DNA of 64,000 bases, taken from the NCBI GenBank assembly GCA_017311185.1, contig JAESUZ010005537.1, positions 682,001-746,000 of the forward strand, written 5' to 3'. Of this stretch, positions 36,007-48,429 are shown one piece after another. This stretch comes from Proteles cristata cristata. Taxonomy: Eukaryota; Chordata; Mammalia; Carnivora; Hyaenidae. Position numbers and translations under genes: made by a program. Position 1 is the stretch's first letter, and each line of letters starts with the position of its first letter. Below the pieces are notes generated by a model, which saw only the letters and a program-made list of their open reading frames with translations, was not told the DNA's origin and made no database searches.

Positions 36007-37009
36007 AAAATACTTTAATGATTGCATTACTGCAGCTTTTCAAGGAAAACAAATATAGTTTATTAAGGGTGATATTTTCCATTTTACTTAAGATTGATAG
36101 TGAATTTGGCTGTCCTGCAAACCCACGTATCCATGGCTTATTTTCAAGCACATTTATTCTCATTCAAACAACAGTTTCCATAATTTGGGGCCACGAGTAA
36201 GCTTTTTTTAAATAACATAAGAAAAATTGTTCTCCTAGCCTAATATATCAGAAATGTTAGTAATAATAAAGTTTCTGCAACCTTATGCTAGCAAATTTCA
36301 TGAAGATTTTTAAAATCTCTATATCAGTTGCCATAGAATGTGGTATTAAAAATTGAATGTAAATTGCGAGTTTATATAACTGAAGGTTCTCTGAATCCTC
36401 TGGTGCTATACCACTGATTACCTTCCTGAGTTTCCTAAAAAGCCAGTATAAGAAAAAAGCTCCAGATAATGGAATATGTTTTATTGCTAACTCAAGTTTT
36501 GGACTGAAGTTTCTGATATTTACCCTGGTAAGTTAGGCTAAACATTCTGACATGTGAGGACTTCGTTTGCCCTGTACACAGAATATGAGTGTGAACTCCT
36601 TTCCCAAAGCTACTGCTTCCCAACCAAGAGGCAACCTGGATATGTCACCAAGGGAAGCAGTAGATTATAGGTGAATTTGGAGAAGCAATCCAAATAGGAA
36701 AAAGAAGATCCAAGAAAGTCCACACCTTGAGGAAGAAGAATTTTTATCTTTTGTTATCATTATTTACTTAAGTTTTTATGCTCTAGATTGCTACTCTGTA
36801 TTTAGCATCTCAATTTTGGTTCTTAATCCATATAATTAATTCTAATTTGGGTAAGAATGGTTAGGGTTGACAAAGAAAAGTACGTGATTTTCATCCTTTT
36901 CTATGTATAATAATTACTTGCATTGCCTCTTTAAAATACAGATTTCTTCTTTCTACCCCCATAGATTCTAATTCTTTATCTATAGGGGTGAGACCTAGAA
37001 ATCTGCATT

Positions 37010-37228
37010 TTTTTTTAAATGTTTTATTTATTTCTAGGAGAGAGAAACAGCGTGAGCAGGGGAGGGTCAGAGAGAGAGGGAGTCACAGACTGAAACAGGC
37101 TCCAGGGTTCTGAGCTGGCAATCAGCACAGAGCCCGATGCGGGGCTCGAACACAAGAACCGCGAGATCATGACCTAAGCGAAAGTCGGAAAGTCGGACGC
37201 TTAACCGACTAAGCCACCCAGGCGCCCC
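37010..37228 (-). mobile_element. Near-consensus felid SINE with a 9-bp internal repeat
   Basis: Antisense copy in which AAAGTCGG is doubled (about 37180-37197). TAGAAATCTGCA and TAGAAATCTACA flank it. Confidence 0.93.
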
Positions 37229-37488
37229 TAGAAATCTACATCTTAAGAAATATCATGGATGCTTCTTGTGTAATGCAGCTTGTGTAAAGACCACATTTTG
37301 AAAAGCACTTGTCTATTTAAAGTTTGTTATAAACCTCAGTATTGATTCTTTTCTTTTTCCAGTTCACTCAGCAATGTTAATGGCTAAGCTTCCTGAGACT
37401 GTTTTGGTACCTCTCAAGAAAGAGTTAAAGCAGAATATCAGAAAAGATCTGCTTACACATTTTGAGATTTCTTTATATTCCTTGTTAC

Positions 37489-37492
<4 letters not shown>

Positions 37493-37529
<37 letters not shown>

Positions 37530-37598
37530 CACACATATATATGTATATATATACACACACACACACATATATATGTATATATGTGTACATATATTTAG
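37493..37598. repeat. CA/TA compound microsatellite
   Basis: A CA run of about 15 units is followed by alternating TATA, CACA and TGTA blocks over 105 bp. Confidence 0.95.
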
Positions 37599-37654
37599 AC
37601 TGATAGGACAGTTATCAGGCCTTCAAGATCTTTTATAAGAGAATATATGATTTT

Positions 37655-37859
37655 TTAATTTTTAATGTTTATTTATTTTGAGAATACCAGAGCATGAGCA
37701 GGGGAGGGGCAGAGAGAAAGGGAGACACAGAATCCGAAGCAGGTTCCGGGCTCTGAGCTGTCAGCACAGAGCCTGATGCGGGGCTCGAACCCACAAACCG
37801 TGAGATCATGACCTGAGCTGCAGTCGGATGCTTAACCAACTGAGCCACCCAGGCGCCCC
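37655..37859 (-). mobile_element. Felid tRNA-derived SINE
   Basis: Antisense copy ending GCCACCCAGGCGCCCC. AAGAGAATATATGATT and AAGAGCATATATGATT flank it. Confidence 0.93.
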
Positions 37860-38907
37860 AAGAGCATATATGATTATTAGCTCCAGAAGCTACTGAAACG
37901 ATCAGGATATTAATTTTATCCCTCAATCATATTAATATTTTAGGCTAAGGTGTCGCTCTCATTCTACTTTCCATCTCAAGAATGAGAGAACCCACACTCA
38001 AAGTAATCACCCGTTTGCTTGCCTTAAGGCTTCCATCAGCAGAAATCATGAGTAAGTTTGGGAGTGTTGGCTTAATATCACCCCTCTATAGACACACACT
38101 AACACAGAGATCAAGAGGAAGTCTGCATGGACCCCTGGAATGGCTAAGTGAGGAGCTCAGCAAATCCTCTCTCCCAATGCAACAACTAGACAGAATTGTC
38201 AAAAACAACAATTTTATGACTCTGAAAATTGACCAAAGGCCTATATAACAAGTTGAGAAACGTTTATGAAGAAAATCTACTAAGCCTCAATATGGGCAGT
38301 AGGAGGCTGTGGCATTTTGCCTGGAACTCCCGTTCCCCAGCTCCTTGGGGTGGTCATGCTGAAAGACTGGCGTCTCTGCCACCAGAGGTGACTGTACAAA
38401 GCAGAGCATGGGAAATCCCATATGCAAGGAGATTAATAGAAACAATAGTTATCCTACTGACAAACAATAAGAGAAGACTTGAGGTCTAACTACTTTTTGG
38501 GACAGACATCAAAGATCCAGGAACCAGGTAGCCAAGTTGGTCTGGATAAAGTTGTAGTTATCCCTGGTAGTCTGGAATATCATGTGCATGTAGAAGGATA
38601 TAATTATGTTTAGGAGAAAGTGGATAGGGCCTTAGGGAGCCACTAGTCCACAGCTAAATATGAGCCCTTTTGAAGGCAGAAAGTAACATCCAGGACAGGC
38701 TTATAAACTGGATAAACTTTGAATGTATATTCCAAGCCACACATAGATCCATTGACAAAAGGATGGAAGCCTTTCTGACCAATCATTTGCTGGTCACCAA
38801 GCTATGCTGATCCAGGGGCAGTCCCAGAAAAGGAACAAGAGACACCAGAAACTACACAGGGCAAGGGAAACAAACTTCAAGCATTAATCCAGACAGGACA
38901 CTGAACA

Positions 38908-38960
38908 AAACAAAACCAAAACCAAAACAAAACAAAACAAAAAACAAAAAACAAAAAAAC
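38908..38960. repeat. AAAAC microsatellite
   Basis: About ten AAAAC or AAAAAC units in a row. Confidence 0.9.
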
Positions 38961-39165
38961 GCTGGTAAGATCAAAATCCAGAGTTGTAATTTTATCTAAA
39001 ATGTTGTTTTTATCAAAAAATTATGTGACATGTAAGAAATAGAAAAATCTAACCCATACAATTGAAGGATGAGTTTTACTATAAACTGTCTTTGAGGAGG
39101 CTCGGATATTGGATTTAGCAACTATGTTCAAAGAACTAAAGGAAATCATATTTAAAGAATTAAAG

Positions 39166-39296
39166 GGAGGGGTGCTAGCCTGTTCCAGTCTGTACAGCAT
39201 GCGACTCTTGATCTCAACATCATGAGTTCAAGCACCATGCTGGGCATGGAACCTACTTACAATAAAAATAAAATAAATAATAAAATCATGTTAAAA
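39166..39296 (+). mobile_element. Carnivore SINE, short older subtype
   Basis: Sense copy starting GGAGGGGTGCTAGCCTG and ending in an AAATAAAATAA tail. AAAGAATTAAAGGG and AAAGAATTAAAGAG flank it. Confidence 0.85.
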
Positions 39297-40184
39297 AAAG
39301 AATTAAAGAGATATATAATGACAGGGAGTCATCAAATGGAGAACATTGTTAGATAAAAATGATTTCTTTTATGTTTTACTTAAAAATTATGTCAAGGACT
39401 CAATACTTTATGTTATGATCTAGATATATGTTGCGATTATCATCCATGGAGTATAGCAGATATTCAGTGTTTTCTGCAGGAAGCACATAATGGGAAATTG
39501 GAGTGCTGTTACACTGTACACATCAGCCTACACATGCTAGCTGTCCTGTATCTTCCATCATCTTTGAGTATGAAATTCATATGGAAGAAACCTCTTATCA
39601 AGAAGCTGCTAGGTGACCTTTTACTCTAAGTTCTTTGGAATTTGAGACTGGATTTTGGAAACAATGTACTACCATGCCAGCTTCCTTCTCTTTTGCATAT
39701 TGCCTATCTTTCAGAAAATTTTAGACATTTGCTGTGGTAACTTTGCCAGTTCCCAAGTCCTAGGATGTTTTTTAGTATCTGCTATGTTTATTTCAAATTT
39801 CTTCAGTTTTCAGGATGTTTAAAATTCTACATATTTGTTGTATACTTCTGGCATCACTATTTTATTTGAACATTTAATTAGTCTTAATTAAAGACCAGGT
39901 GTAAGTGATGTTTCACATAGAAGGGGGTTGGTCACAAAAAGGAAGAAGTAAGTATAAAAATAATTTTAAGTTCCTGGTTAGAATATAAATTGCTTTTTAT
40001 GACTCTTGCTTGAAAATTTTAACCATAATTTTATTTTATGGAACTAGCTATTGATATAAGCTGTTTTCTATTTACTTCTGCATATTTTTCAGGTTATTAA
40101 CAGCAGAAATATGCTCAATATAATGTTTTAATTGTGAAATTACTTGTAACAAAACTAAGTAATTTAAATTTTGACTATATATAT

Positions 40185-40362
40185 ATTTTAAGTTTTTATT
40201 TAGATTCCAGTTAGTTAACATACAGTGTAGTATTAGTTTCAGGTGTACAATATAGTGATTGCACACTTCCACATAACACCTAGTCCTCATCACAAGTGCA
40301 CTCCTTACCCCATCACCTATTTAACCCATCTGCCCACCCACTTCCCTTCTGGTAACCATCAG
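40185..40362 (-). mobile_element. Carnivore L1 3'-end fragment
   Basis: The antisense L1 3' UTR (CAGTTAGTTAACATACAGTG, then TTCAGGTGTACAATATAGTG) is cut off after 180 bp. TTGACTATATATATAT and TTGACTGTATATTTTT flank it as target duplication. Confidence 0.85.
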
Positions 40363-40829
40363 TTGACTGTATATTTTTAAATAATAGAGGCTTGACAGTA
40401 GTTTTCATCTCTTCATATTGGTCACTTTCTGATTAATCTGATGAATCTACTAAGATGTAATAAATAGCCAAAAAGTTGTCTTTAATATTAACAAATGGAA
40501 GAAAAAAATCTAAATAATATGCACACTTAAAATCTCTTAAATAACTAAGAACAAGCTTTCATTTCAAGAGAAAATGTTGCTTGATTTTAATTTGAATTTG
40601 TTGGATCTTGTGTTATTAACTCAAGTATCATAAAATCCTTTTTCATTAAATACTTAAGATTTAATTTTTTTTCCTTTAAAAATTTTTTGTCTAGAAGTTA
40701 TATTGGTACTCAGAAATATTGGGGGTGCTGCATATTTATGTGATTTTTCAAAGTGTGAAAATTGTAGCTTAGGTGTCTAGAAAAGTTTCTGATGATTAGG
40801 ACAGGGCAGTGTTGTATTCATTAAAAAAA

Positions 40830-41081
40830 ATGTTTATGTTTATAAAAATGTCTTTCACGTTTATTTTTGAGAGAGAGAGAGAGATAGGAAGAGAGAGAGA
40901 GTCCAAGCACAAGCAAAGGAGTGGTAGAGACAGAATGAGATAGAATCTAAAGCAGGCTCCAGGCTCTGAGCTGCCAGCACAGAGCCTGGTACGGAGCTCA
41001 AACTCACAAGCCAGGAGATCATGACCTAAGCCAAAGTCAGACGCTTAGCCAACTGAGCTCACTGAGCCACTCACATGCCCC
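40830..41081 (-). mobile_element. Felid tRNA-derived SINE, diverged
   Basis: Antisense copy with an enlarged GA block and a doubled ACTGAGC near the head. TGTATTCATT flanks it on both sides. Confidence 0.88.
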
Positions 41082-42214
41082 TGTATTCATTTTTTAAAAC
41101 CAAATATATTGATGCCAGGGCATGTCCAATGTTCAACTTGTTGCCTCCTTAAAGAATATGACTAAACAAACATCCAGAATGGTTTTAAGACCAGCAATTC
41201 TTGACAGACAAATTTAATTTTTAAATAGATTATGAGAAAGTAATACATTCGATATAACTTTTAGTAAGAATTATGATTTTATTACATTCTCATAAATAAG
41301 TAGGTAATTATGGTCTTAACTAGATAGACTTAGGTAGGTAGACTGCTGACTGAATGATGACATGAAAGAGATCATTAACAGTAATCCCAAGTTAGGCCTG
41401 AGAACCATAATAAATAGTATTTCATGATATTATGCTTGAATTGTAATTGTTTAAGCTTTAACGATAACTGAATTTCAGAATAAAAAATATGTTCTTATTT
41501 TATTTAACCAGACTAAAACATGCAAATATTCCTTAGGTATTATACCTGTACTCTCTCTACATTAGATCAATTTTATATCTGGTTCTTTTTACTCAAAGTA
41601 TGGGAGGGAATTCAGAAAAGAATAATAAAAACAAATGACATGTTCTCTATGGATATGACAATGATGCTGAATTTAACCTGTATTTGTGACACCAGAGGGA
41701 AGACTTAAAATATCAGTTTAAAACACTATATCTTTGTGTTTAAATAAAGACCACTTGTATCCTGTACACATATTATTAAAAATGATACTTGGGAAAAAAA
41801 ATAATACTTGAGGCTGTCTTCAGAGTACTCTTGATTCAGTCTCCCACTCATAGTAGAAATCCCTTCTGTATCCCTCCATTATAGGCTCATTATTCCCTCT
41901 AAGATAAAATTCTGCTTGACTTTTAATAGTTAAATCTTACTTTATTCTTATCTCTCCAGATGTGCCTGGTATTTCATGATATCCCAGACTGTTTTATGCT
42001 TTGCTTCTGTTATATAATATGATGCCTGGAATAACTTCTGTCTTCTTTATCTAGTGAATTTCTACTTATTCTCTAGGACTAAAGTCAAGTTTTTTCCATC
42101 TTCTGAGATATCTCTCATGACCTCAACAGACTGTTAGGCATTTTCCCCCTACTGCCACTTCTCATATATTTCATTTCAGTTAGCAATATTTTTTCATAAT
42201 AATATTTCATAATA

Positions 42215-42355
42215 ATAACACTATTCCATTATGTGTTTATCTTGTCTTCTATTAAGTGTGAGCTCCTTGAAAGCACAGATATGTTACTTATCTTTGTTTT
42301 TGACTGTACATCAAGGTTTCTGACATGTAGTGGGAGCTCAACTTAGAAAAATAGT
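42215..42355 (+). mobile_element. L2 3' end
   Basis: GTGAGCTCCTTGAAAGCACA, then TTATCTTTGTTTTTGACTG and TAGTGGGAGCTCAA follow the order of the L2 3' end. Confidence 0.75.
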
Positions 42356-42360
42356 TCATG

Positions 42361-42575
42361 GGGAGCCTGGGTGGCTCAGTCGGTTAAGCGTCCGACTTCG
42401 GCTTAGGTCATGATCACATGGTTTGTGGGTTCGAGCCCCACGTTGGGCTCTGTGCTGACAGCTCAGAACCTGGAGCCTGCTTCTGATTCTGTGTCTCCCT
42501 TTCTCTCTGACCCTCTCCTGTTCACACTGTTTCTCTCTCTCTCTCTCTCTCAGAAATAAATAAAAAAAATTTTTT
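42361..42575 (+). mobile_element. Felid tRNA-derived SINE
   Basis: Sense copy starting GGGAGCCTGGGTGGCTCAG with a TC run and AAATAAATAAAA tail. AAAATAGTTCATG and AAAATTGTTCAAA flank it. Confidence 0.93.
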
Positions 42576-42837
42576 AAAATTGTTCAAATATTAAAATACA
42601 GTTCTTAATAATGATCAGTTACATTGCTAAAACTATTATTTAAGTAAACTCACTTTTTGATTGTCATATTTAGTAACATCTCTAGGTAAGGAATCAACAG
42701 AGGAATTAATACTAGTGAAAGCTGTTAGACCTTATTGGTTGTCAGTGGCTCATTTCTACACATTCTCAGTCATGTAAGAGAATAAGTTACTTATAAGTAA
42801 TTGGTCTTCAGTAAATTTCTTTGAGTATACTTCTTTT

Positions 42838-43060
42838 ATTTTTTATTTATTTTTAATTGTTTAATGTTTATTTATTTTTGAGAGAGAGAGCATGAGCAGG
42901 GGAGGGGCAGAGAGAGAGGGAGATACAGAATCTGAAGCAGGCTCCAGGCTCTGAGCTGTTAGCAGAGAGCCTGGCGTGGGGTTCAAACTCACAAGCCATG
43001 AGATCATGACCTGAGCTGAAGTCAGACACTTAACCAACAACTTAACCACCCAGGTGCCCC
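42838..43060 (-). mobile_element. Felid tRNA-derived SINE
   Basis: Antisense copy with AACCAAC doubled near the head, ending CCACCCAGGTGCCCC. Confidence 0.9.
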
Positions 43061-45264
43061 TAAAGTCACTTTCAGTGCCAGTTCTTTGAGTATAAATGGC
43101 AAATGACCAATTTTGTAATTCTCATGATCTTCCATTTATTTATTAGAATTAATATTTTGGGAGTAGCCTGTCTCATCTTACCTTTTGACCTTCTTTTCAG
43201 TGAATATCACCTTATAGATACTTTGTAGGAAGACTATGTATAGAGTAGCACATGCTAGGTCTTTGTTTGATACTGATATAGAAAACATCAGGGTTTCAAG
43301 TGAGTTTGTTCTTTTCTAAACAAAAATTTGGTAATGTCCTTTGTCTCCTAGTTCATGTTAAACTACCTAAGACCTTTCTGTTCTTAGCATATAAACCAGG
43401 CCCTGTCAACACTTAGGATTGCCCCATTTGTGGATTATCTTGGTCTGTTCTTTTTTGTCTTCTTTTTAATAGCCTTGTCATAATTAAATACAGGGCTCCT
43501 ACTTAAGTAGTAAGTTAATAAAAACAAAATGTACTCCATTAATAAAAATATTATCCCTACTTTGAAAGTAACCATTTTACTGTATATAGCATTAATGCAG
43601 TACTTTTTAGAGTTTAGCAAAAACTCACTAAATGCTTTGAATGAATGAATGCTGAAGATACTCATGGTAAAATAGAGAAGTTTAGTTTTTAAAAGCCTAT
43701 TACTATAATAAAACTTTTTAGTGTCACTTACATATTTTAAACTTATTAATATACCCAGTAATGGGAAATCAAAATTGACTCAATATGTTCATAGTTTATT
43801 AGAGAGCTAATGCTTTCATGTCTGGAAGGAAATATCATTTTTAGGGTTCCGATACTCTTTTGTTTGCATGTGTGGACCATATTAGGCCCTGTTCTGTGTT
43901 CACATGTCTGTTTTACAGTTCAGACTCCCTGGCTGAACTAATCCCTGCATTCTCTCTGTATAATCACAATATTATTTACTAAATTGAAAAATTTTGCAAT
44001 TTTAAGTAGAAATAAACTCCCTGCCAAATTTTACAAGATCAAAAAGCATTAGAATGTGTATTTTGGCTACTTTAGCTCTTCTTTATAAACCCTTATTGGA
44101 TTCATATTTGCTTCTAAAAAGCTTTCTGAATTTTATTTATTCAATGCAAGCCACTGAGGTGATACTTTCAGGCAACTTTGAGATATGAGGAAAAAAAAGT
44201 GTAGTCTAATGGAAGCACAGCAGTTGCAAATCTAAGCCAGCTAACATTAAATATAGTAATTGATGATGGGGGGAGAAATTTGGTCTACAACCTCAGAAAT
44301 ACTCTACACAATGATTTTCAAAGTTAGCAGTCATACCAGTGCTTACCCCTCTGAGAGCCGGGTAGTGGCATGTGTCAGAAATTCAGACTTCCCTTAGTGA
44401 GCTAGCCTGGCTGCCAAACACAATGTAGAGCTTGAAAAAGAACATTCTTACCTGGCCTTCATCATGTGGTAAAGTTGATGATTGTGGACAAGAAGATAAG
44501 GGACAGGCCTGTGTTTTGTGAAATTTTAATTAGTTCATGATGTGTTGCAAAACAAAACAACAAATAAACAAAAGAAAGCCAACCAAACAGAAAAAAACCT
44601 GGTGGGACTCCTAACATAGTCGGAGGGAACACAGGCAAATGTGGGGGCCTAGGTTTGGGGGTGCAATTGCAGAGGCGTGCAAAAATGTTTCTAGTAATTT
44701 ATTTGTGCATGTGATTTCCCTATCACTTGACCCAAACTGTCAAATAATAATAATAAATTGTAAGTGACAACAGGAATTAAGCGTGGTGAAAAAAATGTAT
44801 GAAATCAGAAATTGTATTCAGTGGATAGACTACTTCTTGAGCAGAGCTAATGTAAGAAATGTGGTCGCTTTATCGAAGCAATAGCACTAAGGCTTGGCTA
44901 AAGCCTTTGAAAAATTTTCAATATTACACTGACATTATTAAAAATTGTCTTGATTACCCCTCTTTAACTGAATGGGCAACATAGAAGTAATGATAATCAT
45001 GTTTTAAAATGCCTTTGTTATCCCATAGACTATATCACTTTCAAAATTTTCCAGCGTGAAAATTTTTTACATCAAATGTAAAGAAAGTTTGACAGGATCT
45101 AGTAAATATTATTAGAATATGTGAGGTAAAATTTCATTTTAGCAAAGCCGTCAGGAAGTAGAGAAACCTATTATCATGGTTCACAAAAGTGAATTTTTAA
45201 GAACTTCTGTAATAACTGTAGCTGAGAAATATATTTAAGGATTATACATCATAAATAATAATAA

Positions 45265-45925
45265 TAGTAATAATAAATGAATACACATTTACTCACCATC
45301 CAGCTAACCAGAGCACAATCCATACCTACAAAGCCACCTTATGCTCCTAACCAATTGCTTCTCTTTCCATGGAGAGAACTGTTACAGTAACTTTTTTGTT
45401 AATCCTTCTTTTTTTTCTTTATAGTTATACCACACATGAATCTATCCTTAGGCAACATGTTGTTTAATTTTCCTTGTTTTAAACTTTATATAAATGTAAG
45501 TACAACTGTAATTGTTTGAAATTTGCTTTTTTTCCCTACTAGGTTGGTTTTTCAGTTTTATCCCAACTGATGCATGCATGTAGCTATAGATCATTAATTT
45601 CCCCTATTTTCTCTGCTGCATACTGTACCATGCATGCATATACCAGGGTATGCACATGTGTTCTATTGTAGATGGGTATTTAAGGTTGCTTCCAGTTCTC
45701 AGCTTTGTTACCAAGAGTTGTTGGGAACAAGTTGGCACACGTCTCATGGCACACATGTGCAAGAGTTTCATTGGGGTACCCACGAGTGGTATTACTGGCT
45801 TGAAGTTGCATATTCAACCTTACTGAGTCATGCCAAACTCTTCCCAATTAAGTGTGTCAATGTTCTCACAACTTTACATCCTCACTGACACCATGTCAAG
45901 CTCCAAAAATGATAACCAGTGTGCT
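45265..45925 (-). mobile_element. Old L1 (L1M-type) 3' part, antisense
   Basis: The layout matches the antisense L1 3' UTR and ORF2 end, with GATGGGTATTTAAGGTTGC and CTTTACATCCTCACTGACAC in the usual order. No frame remains. Confidence 0.65.
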
Positions 45926-46140
45926 CCATGCCTTTTTTTTGTGGTCACTTTGTGTTGAGGTGTTAGAACCTGGTGCTATTCAGCTATTCTTCTTGCCGAT
46001 ATATAACCCTAAGAGTTCTTGTTTCACAGTTGACAACTGAAGTAACATCATTGGATTGCTAAGTCAAGGAAGATTGAAGTGAGATTCCAAATATATGAGG
46101 AAAATGCATCTGTGACATTTAATAACCAGAGCATACAGGG

Positions 46141-46165
46141 TTGTTGTTGTTGTTGTTGTTGTTTT
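46141..46165. repeat. TTG microsatellite
   Basis: Eight TTG units lie at the tail end of the SINE that follows. Confidence 0.9.
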
Positions 46166-46382
46166 TTAATTTTAACGTTTTATTTCTTTTGGAGAGAGAG
46201 AGAGGGAGACCGAGCACGAGTGAGGGAGGGGCAGAGAGAGTGGGAGACACAGAATCCAAAGCAGGCTTCAGGCTCCAAGCTGTCGACACAGAGCCCGACA
46301 TGGGGCTCAAACTCACAAAATGTGAGATCATGACCTGAGCCAGAGTCAGACACCTAACCAACTAAGCCACACAAGCGCCCCG
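46164..46382 (-). mobile_element. Felid tRNA-derived SINE
   Basis: Antisense copy ending GCCACACAAGCGCCCC, preceded by the TTG run. Confidence 0.9.
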
Positions 46383-46844
46383 GAACATGCAGTTTTACAC
46401 AGCTCAAACTTCACAATCTCGAGCATGCCTGAGAGTCTTATCTATAACAATTAATTTATTGAAGAAGGGCAATTATTTATTAAAATAAAATAAACTCAGT
46501 CCTTGAAAAAGTCAACATTTCATTTCTAGCAAATGATAAAAGCCCAAATGATAGTAAAATTGTAACTTTGGTATGTTTTAAAAAGCACTATCAAATCTTC
46601 CAAAAGAGTTGCCTTTTCTTCTCTATTCTCAAGGTAACTATCCTAGTCCTGGTCTATTATATAGCTTCCTATCTATTCTCTTTTTTCTTCAAAACCCTCA
46701 AAACTGGATCCCTATCACTTCAAATACAGACTCTTCCACATTGTTTTCCATTTTCCAAAAGTGGTTCATATTCAGGGTAATTTTCTACTCCTTCTTGAAG
46801 ACAATAGCAGTATGGCCTCAGAGCCATAGACCTGGTATGCCTTT

Positions 46845-46960
46845 CTGTTCTGACAATTACTAGCTGAGTAGTCATAGGCAAGTAGCTTGACTTCACTGAA
46901 TCTTAGTTTCCACAGGCACCAATTTTACCATGTCCTAAGACTGTGAAATATCTATAACGT
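46845..46960 (+). mobile_element. MIR element
   Basis: ACTAGCTGAGTAGTCATAGG, AAGTAGCTTGACTTCACTGA and CTTAGTTTCC follow the MIR core. Confidence 0.75.
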
Positions 46961-47029
46961 ACCTAGTAAATTCCTCATACTTAATAACTTCTGTGTGCAA
47001 AGTAAGCACTGTACTATGCACTTTCCACA

Positions 47030-47195
47030 TAGTATCTTTGATTTTTAAACCAATACTGCAAAAATACAGTATAGGAAGCTTAGACTCCAGATGGTTTAAT
47101 AAATTGCCCAAGGTCCCACAGCTTATAACGGATTGAGCTGTTACTCAGTTTTAGGCGTGCCTGACTTCAGAGACCAGGTGCTCTCATGACTGGCC
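47030..47195 (-). mobile_element. MIR element
   Basis: AATTGCCCAAGGTCCCACAG then TGCCTGACTTCAGAGACCA is the reversed MIR core. Confidence 0.7.
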
Positions 47196-47299
47196 CCACC
47201 AGGGCACCTGTGCTCTTCTTTTACCACACCAGAGTTATCTCTCTTCTCTGAATTCTTTGTAATTCTGTCTCTCATGCACAATTTTCATTTTATTGTATT

Positions 47300-47425
47300 A
47301 TAATGGTTCCATACAAATAGGTCACTTTTGAAGGCACAGACCTTATTGTCTTTTATTTCTCATAGCCCAGAGTATCAGACATCCATAAAGTACTCAGTAA
47401 ATATTTGATTTATATAATACTACCT
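47300..47425 (+). mobile_element. L2 3' end
   Basis: AAGGCACAGACCTTATTGTC, then CATAGCCCAGAGTATCAGAC and AGTACTCAGTAAATATTTG match the L2 3' end just before the last SPATA6 exon. Confidence 0.7.
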
Positions 47426-47470
47426 CCCATTGAGTTTCACCAGTTTTAATATTTTATGTCCTTTTTATAG

Positions 47471-47651
47471 CTCGTTTCAGCGGCCACGTGGCACTCCCCA
47501 TTTGGATGACGGTGAATACTGGTCCAACAGGGCAGCGTCTTATAAGGGAAAATCCCACCGACCCCTCTTTGAGAACAGCATGGACAAGATATACAGGAAC
47601 TTATACAAAAAGGCCTGTAGTTCTGTTTCTCATACACAAGAAAGCTTCTGA
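47471..47651 (+). CDS. SPATA6: SPATA6 last coding exon
   Basis: The exon follows a CTTTTTATAG acceptor, completes a Ser codon (AG plus C) and adds 59 residues to the TGA at 47649-47651. It starts SFQRPRGTPHLDDGEYWSNR and ends KKACSSVSHTQESF. The match to the SPATA6 C terminus is clear, including KSHRP and the MDKIYRNLYKKACSS segment, which is basic and could form a short helix. No membrane span or catalytic motif is seen; SPATA6 is a structural protein of the sperm connecting piece. The product of the window is 185 residues with the long form of the exon at 4612, or 169 with the short form. I see no frameshift or stop, so the gene appears functional. Confidence 0.95.
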
Positions 47652-48085
47652 GACCATCCATGATAAACTGTATGGGTGTCTGTGTCAACTTCTCAATGAA
47701 ATGTTTGATGTGATCAATATCTGTATTCTTTTTTTTTTTTAACAGGTGGTTCTGAGTACAGTAGTTAGATGTGAATAAGTTCATTACTTCAGGTGGTAAA
47801 TTATTGTAGGCAACCCTTTTCTTTCTCATAGAAGGGAGTGCTCTGCTCCAAAAGTCAGAGCTCTGTACTGTATCACGACTTCAATCTGGTTATGAGACAA
47901 GGCTGTTCTGTCCCCACGTACCTCCTGTCCCCACCCACACATCCAAGAATAGCTTCTCTCTTGAAATGGTCTCCTGCCTTAATCACCTTGTGATTTTTTT
48001 TTCATCTGTTTGATTGGTTAGCCTGTCTAAGATTAATATTAATTCCTTTTTCTTGGTAATGACCAAAACGATATACTGTACAGAA

Positions 48086-48091
48086 ATTAAA
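48086..48091 (+). promoter_or_regulatory. SPATA6: Possible proximal poly(A) signal ATTAAA
   Basis: This is the common variant hexamer, about 435 nt after the stop. No transcript evidence is available here. Confidence 0.4.
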
Positions 48092-48423
48092 TGGATTTCC
48101 TGAGCTTAAACCCCGTTTTAACTAGCATTTTCTACTTACTTCTCCCGACAGAAAATTTATACTTCTTAACTAATAAGAAATAGCTTTCTTTTTAAAGTTT
48201 ATATAATCATTCACTTCCTTTTCTCTAAAACAACTACCTAAGTTACCTACAATATATAAGAGTTAGCTAGAAACAGCAGTTGCCATGTGTGACCCAAAAT
48301 GTGAATAACTGATTTGTAAAGATAGAATTCTTTGCATGATTTTCTTTTAAGGCCATTATCTTGTGGTGCAACCAGAATCAGAAAATAGCTTTTTTTTTAG
48401 TAAGCATGTAGAGACTCAGAAAG

Positions 48424-48429
48424 AATAAA
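48424..48429 (+). promoter_or_regulatory. SPATA6: Possible poly(A) signal AATAAA
   Basis: Canonical hexamer about 770 nt after the stop, followed by GT-rich GATTATGTTGTAATTTT. It is a candidate for a shorter mRNA. Confidence 0.4.

Larger units (their letters stand above)
38080..39360 (+). mobile_element. Probable old L1 5' part and ORF1-like remains
   Basis: The order of a 5'-region-like block (GGCAGTAGGAGGCTGTGGCA at 38294) and then GGATATTGGATTTAGCAAC and AAAGAACTAAAGGAAATCAT fits the 5' end and ORF1 of an old L1 or HAL1. All frames are broken; the name is uncertain. A SINE lies at 39166-39296. Confidence 0.5.
35437..47470 (+). other. SPATA6: SPATA6 intron, 12.0 kb
   Basis: This intron runs from GTATGA to TTTTTATAG. 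Repeats are listed separately. Stretches without anything I recognise are about 36025-36995, 37260-37490, 39365-40170, 40380-40810, 41085-42150, 42590-42830, 43065-45260 and 46385-46840. Confidence 0.8.

Noticed and set aside
46141..46165. Tandem TTG units and other short repeats as possible CRISPR-like arrays.
   Set aside because: They are plain microsatellites without spacers.
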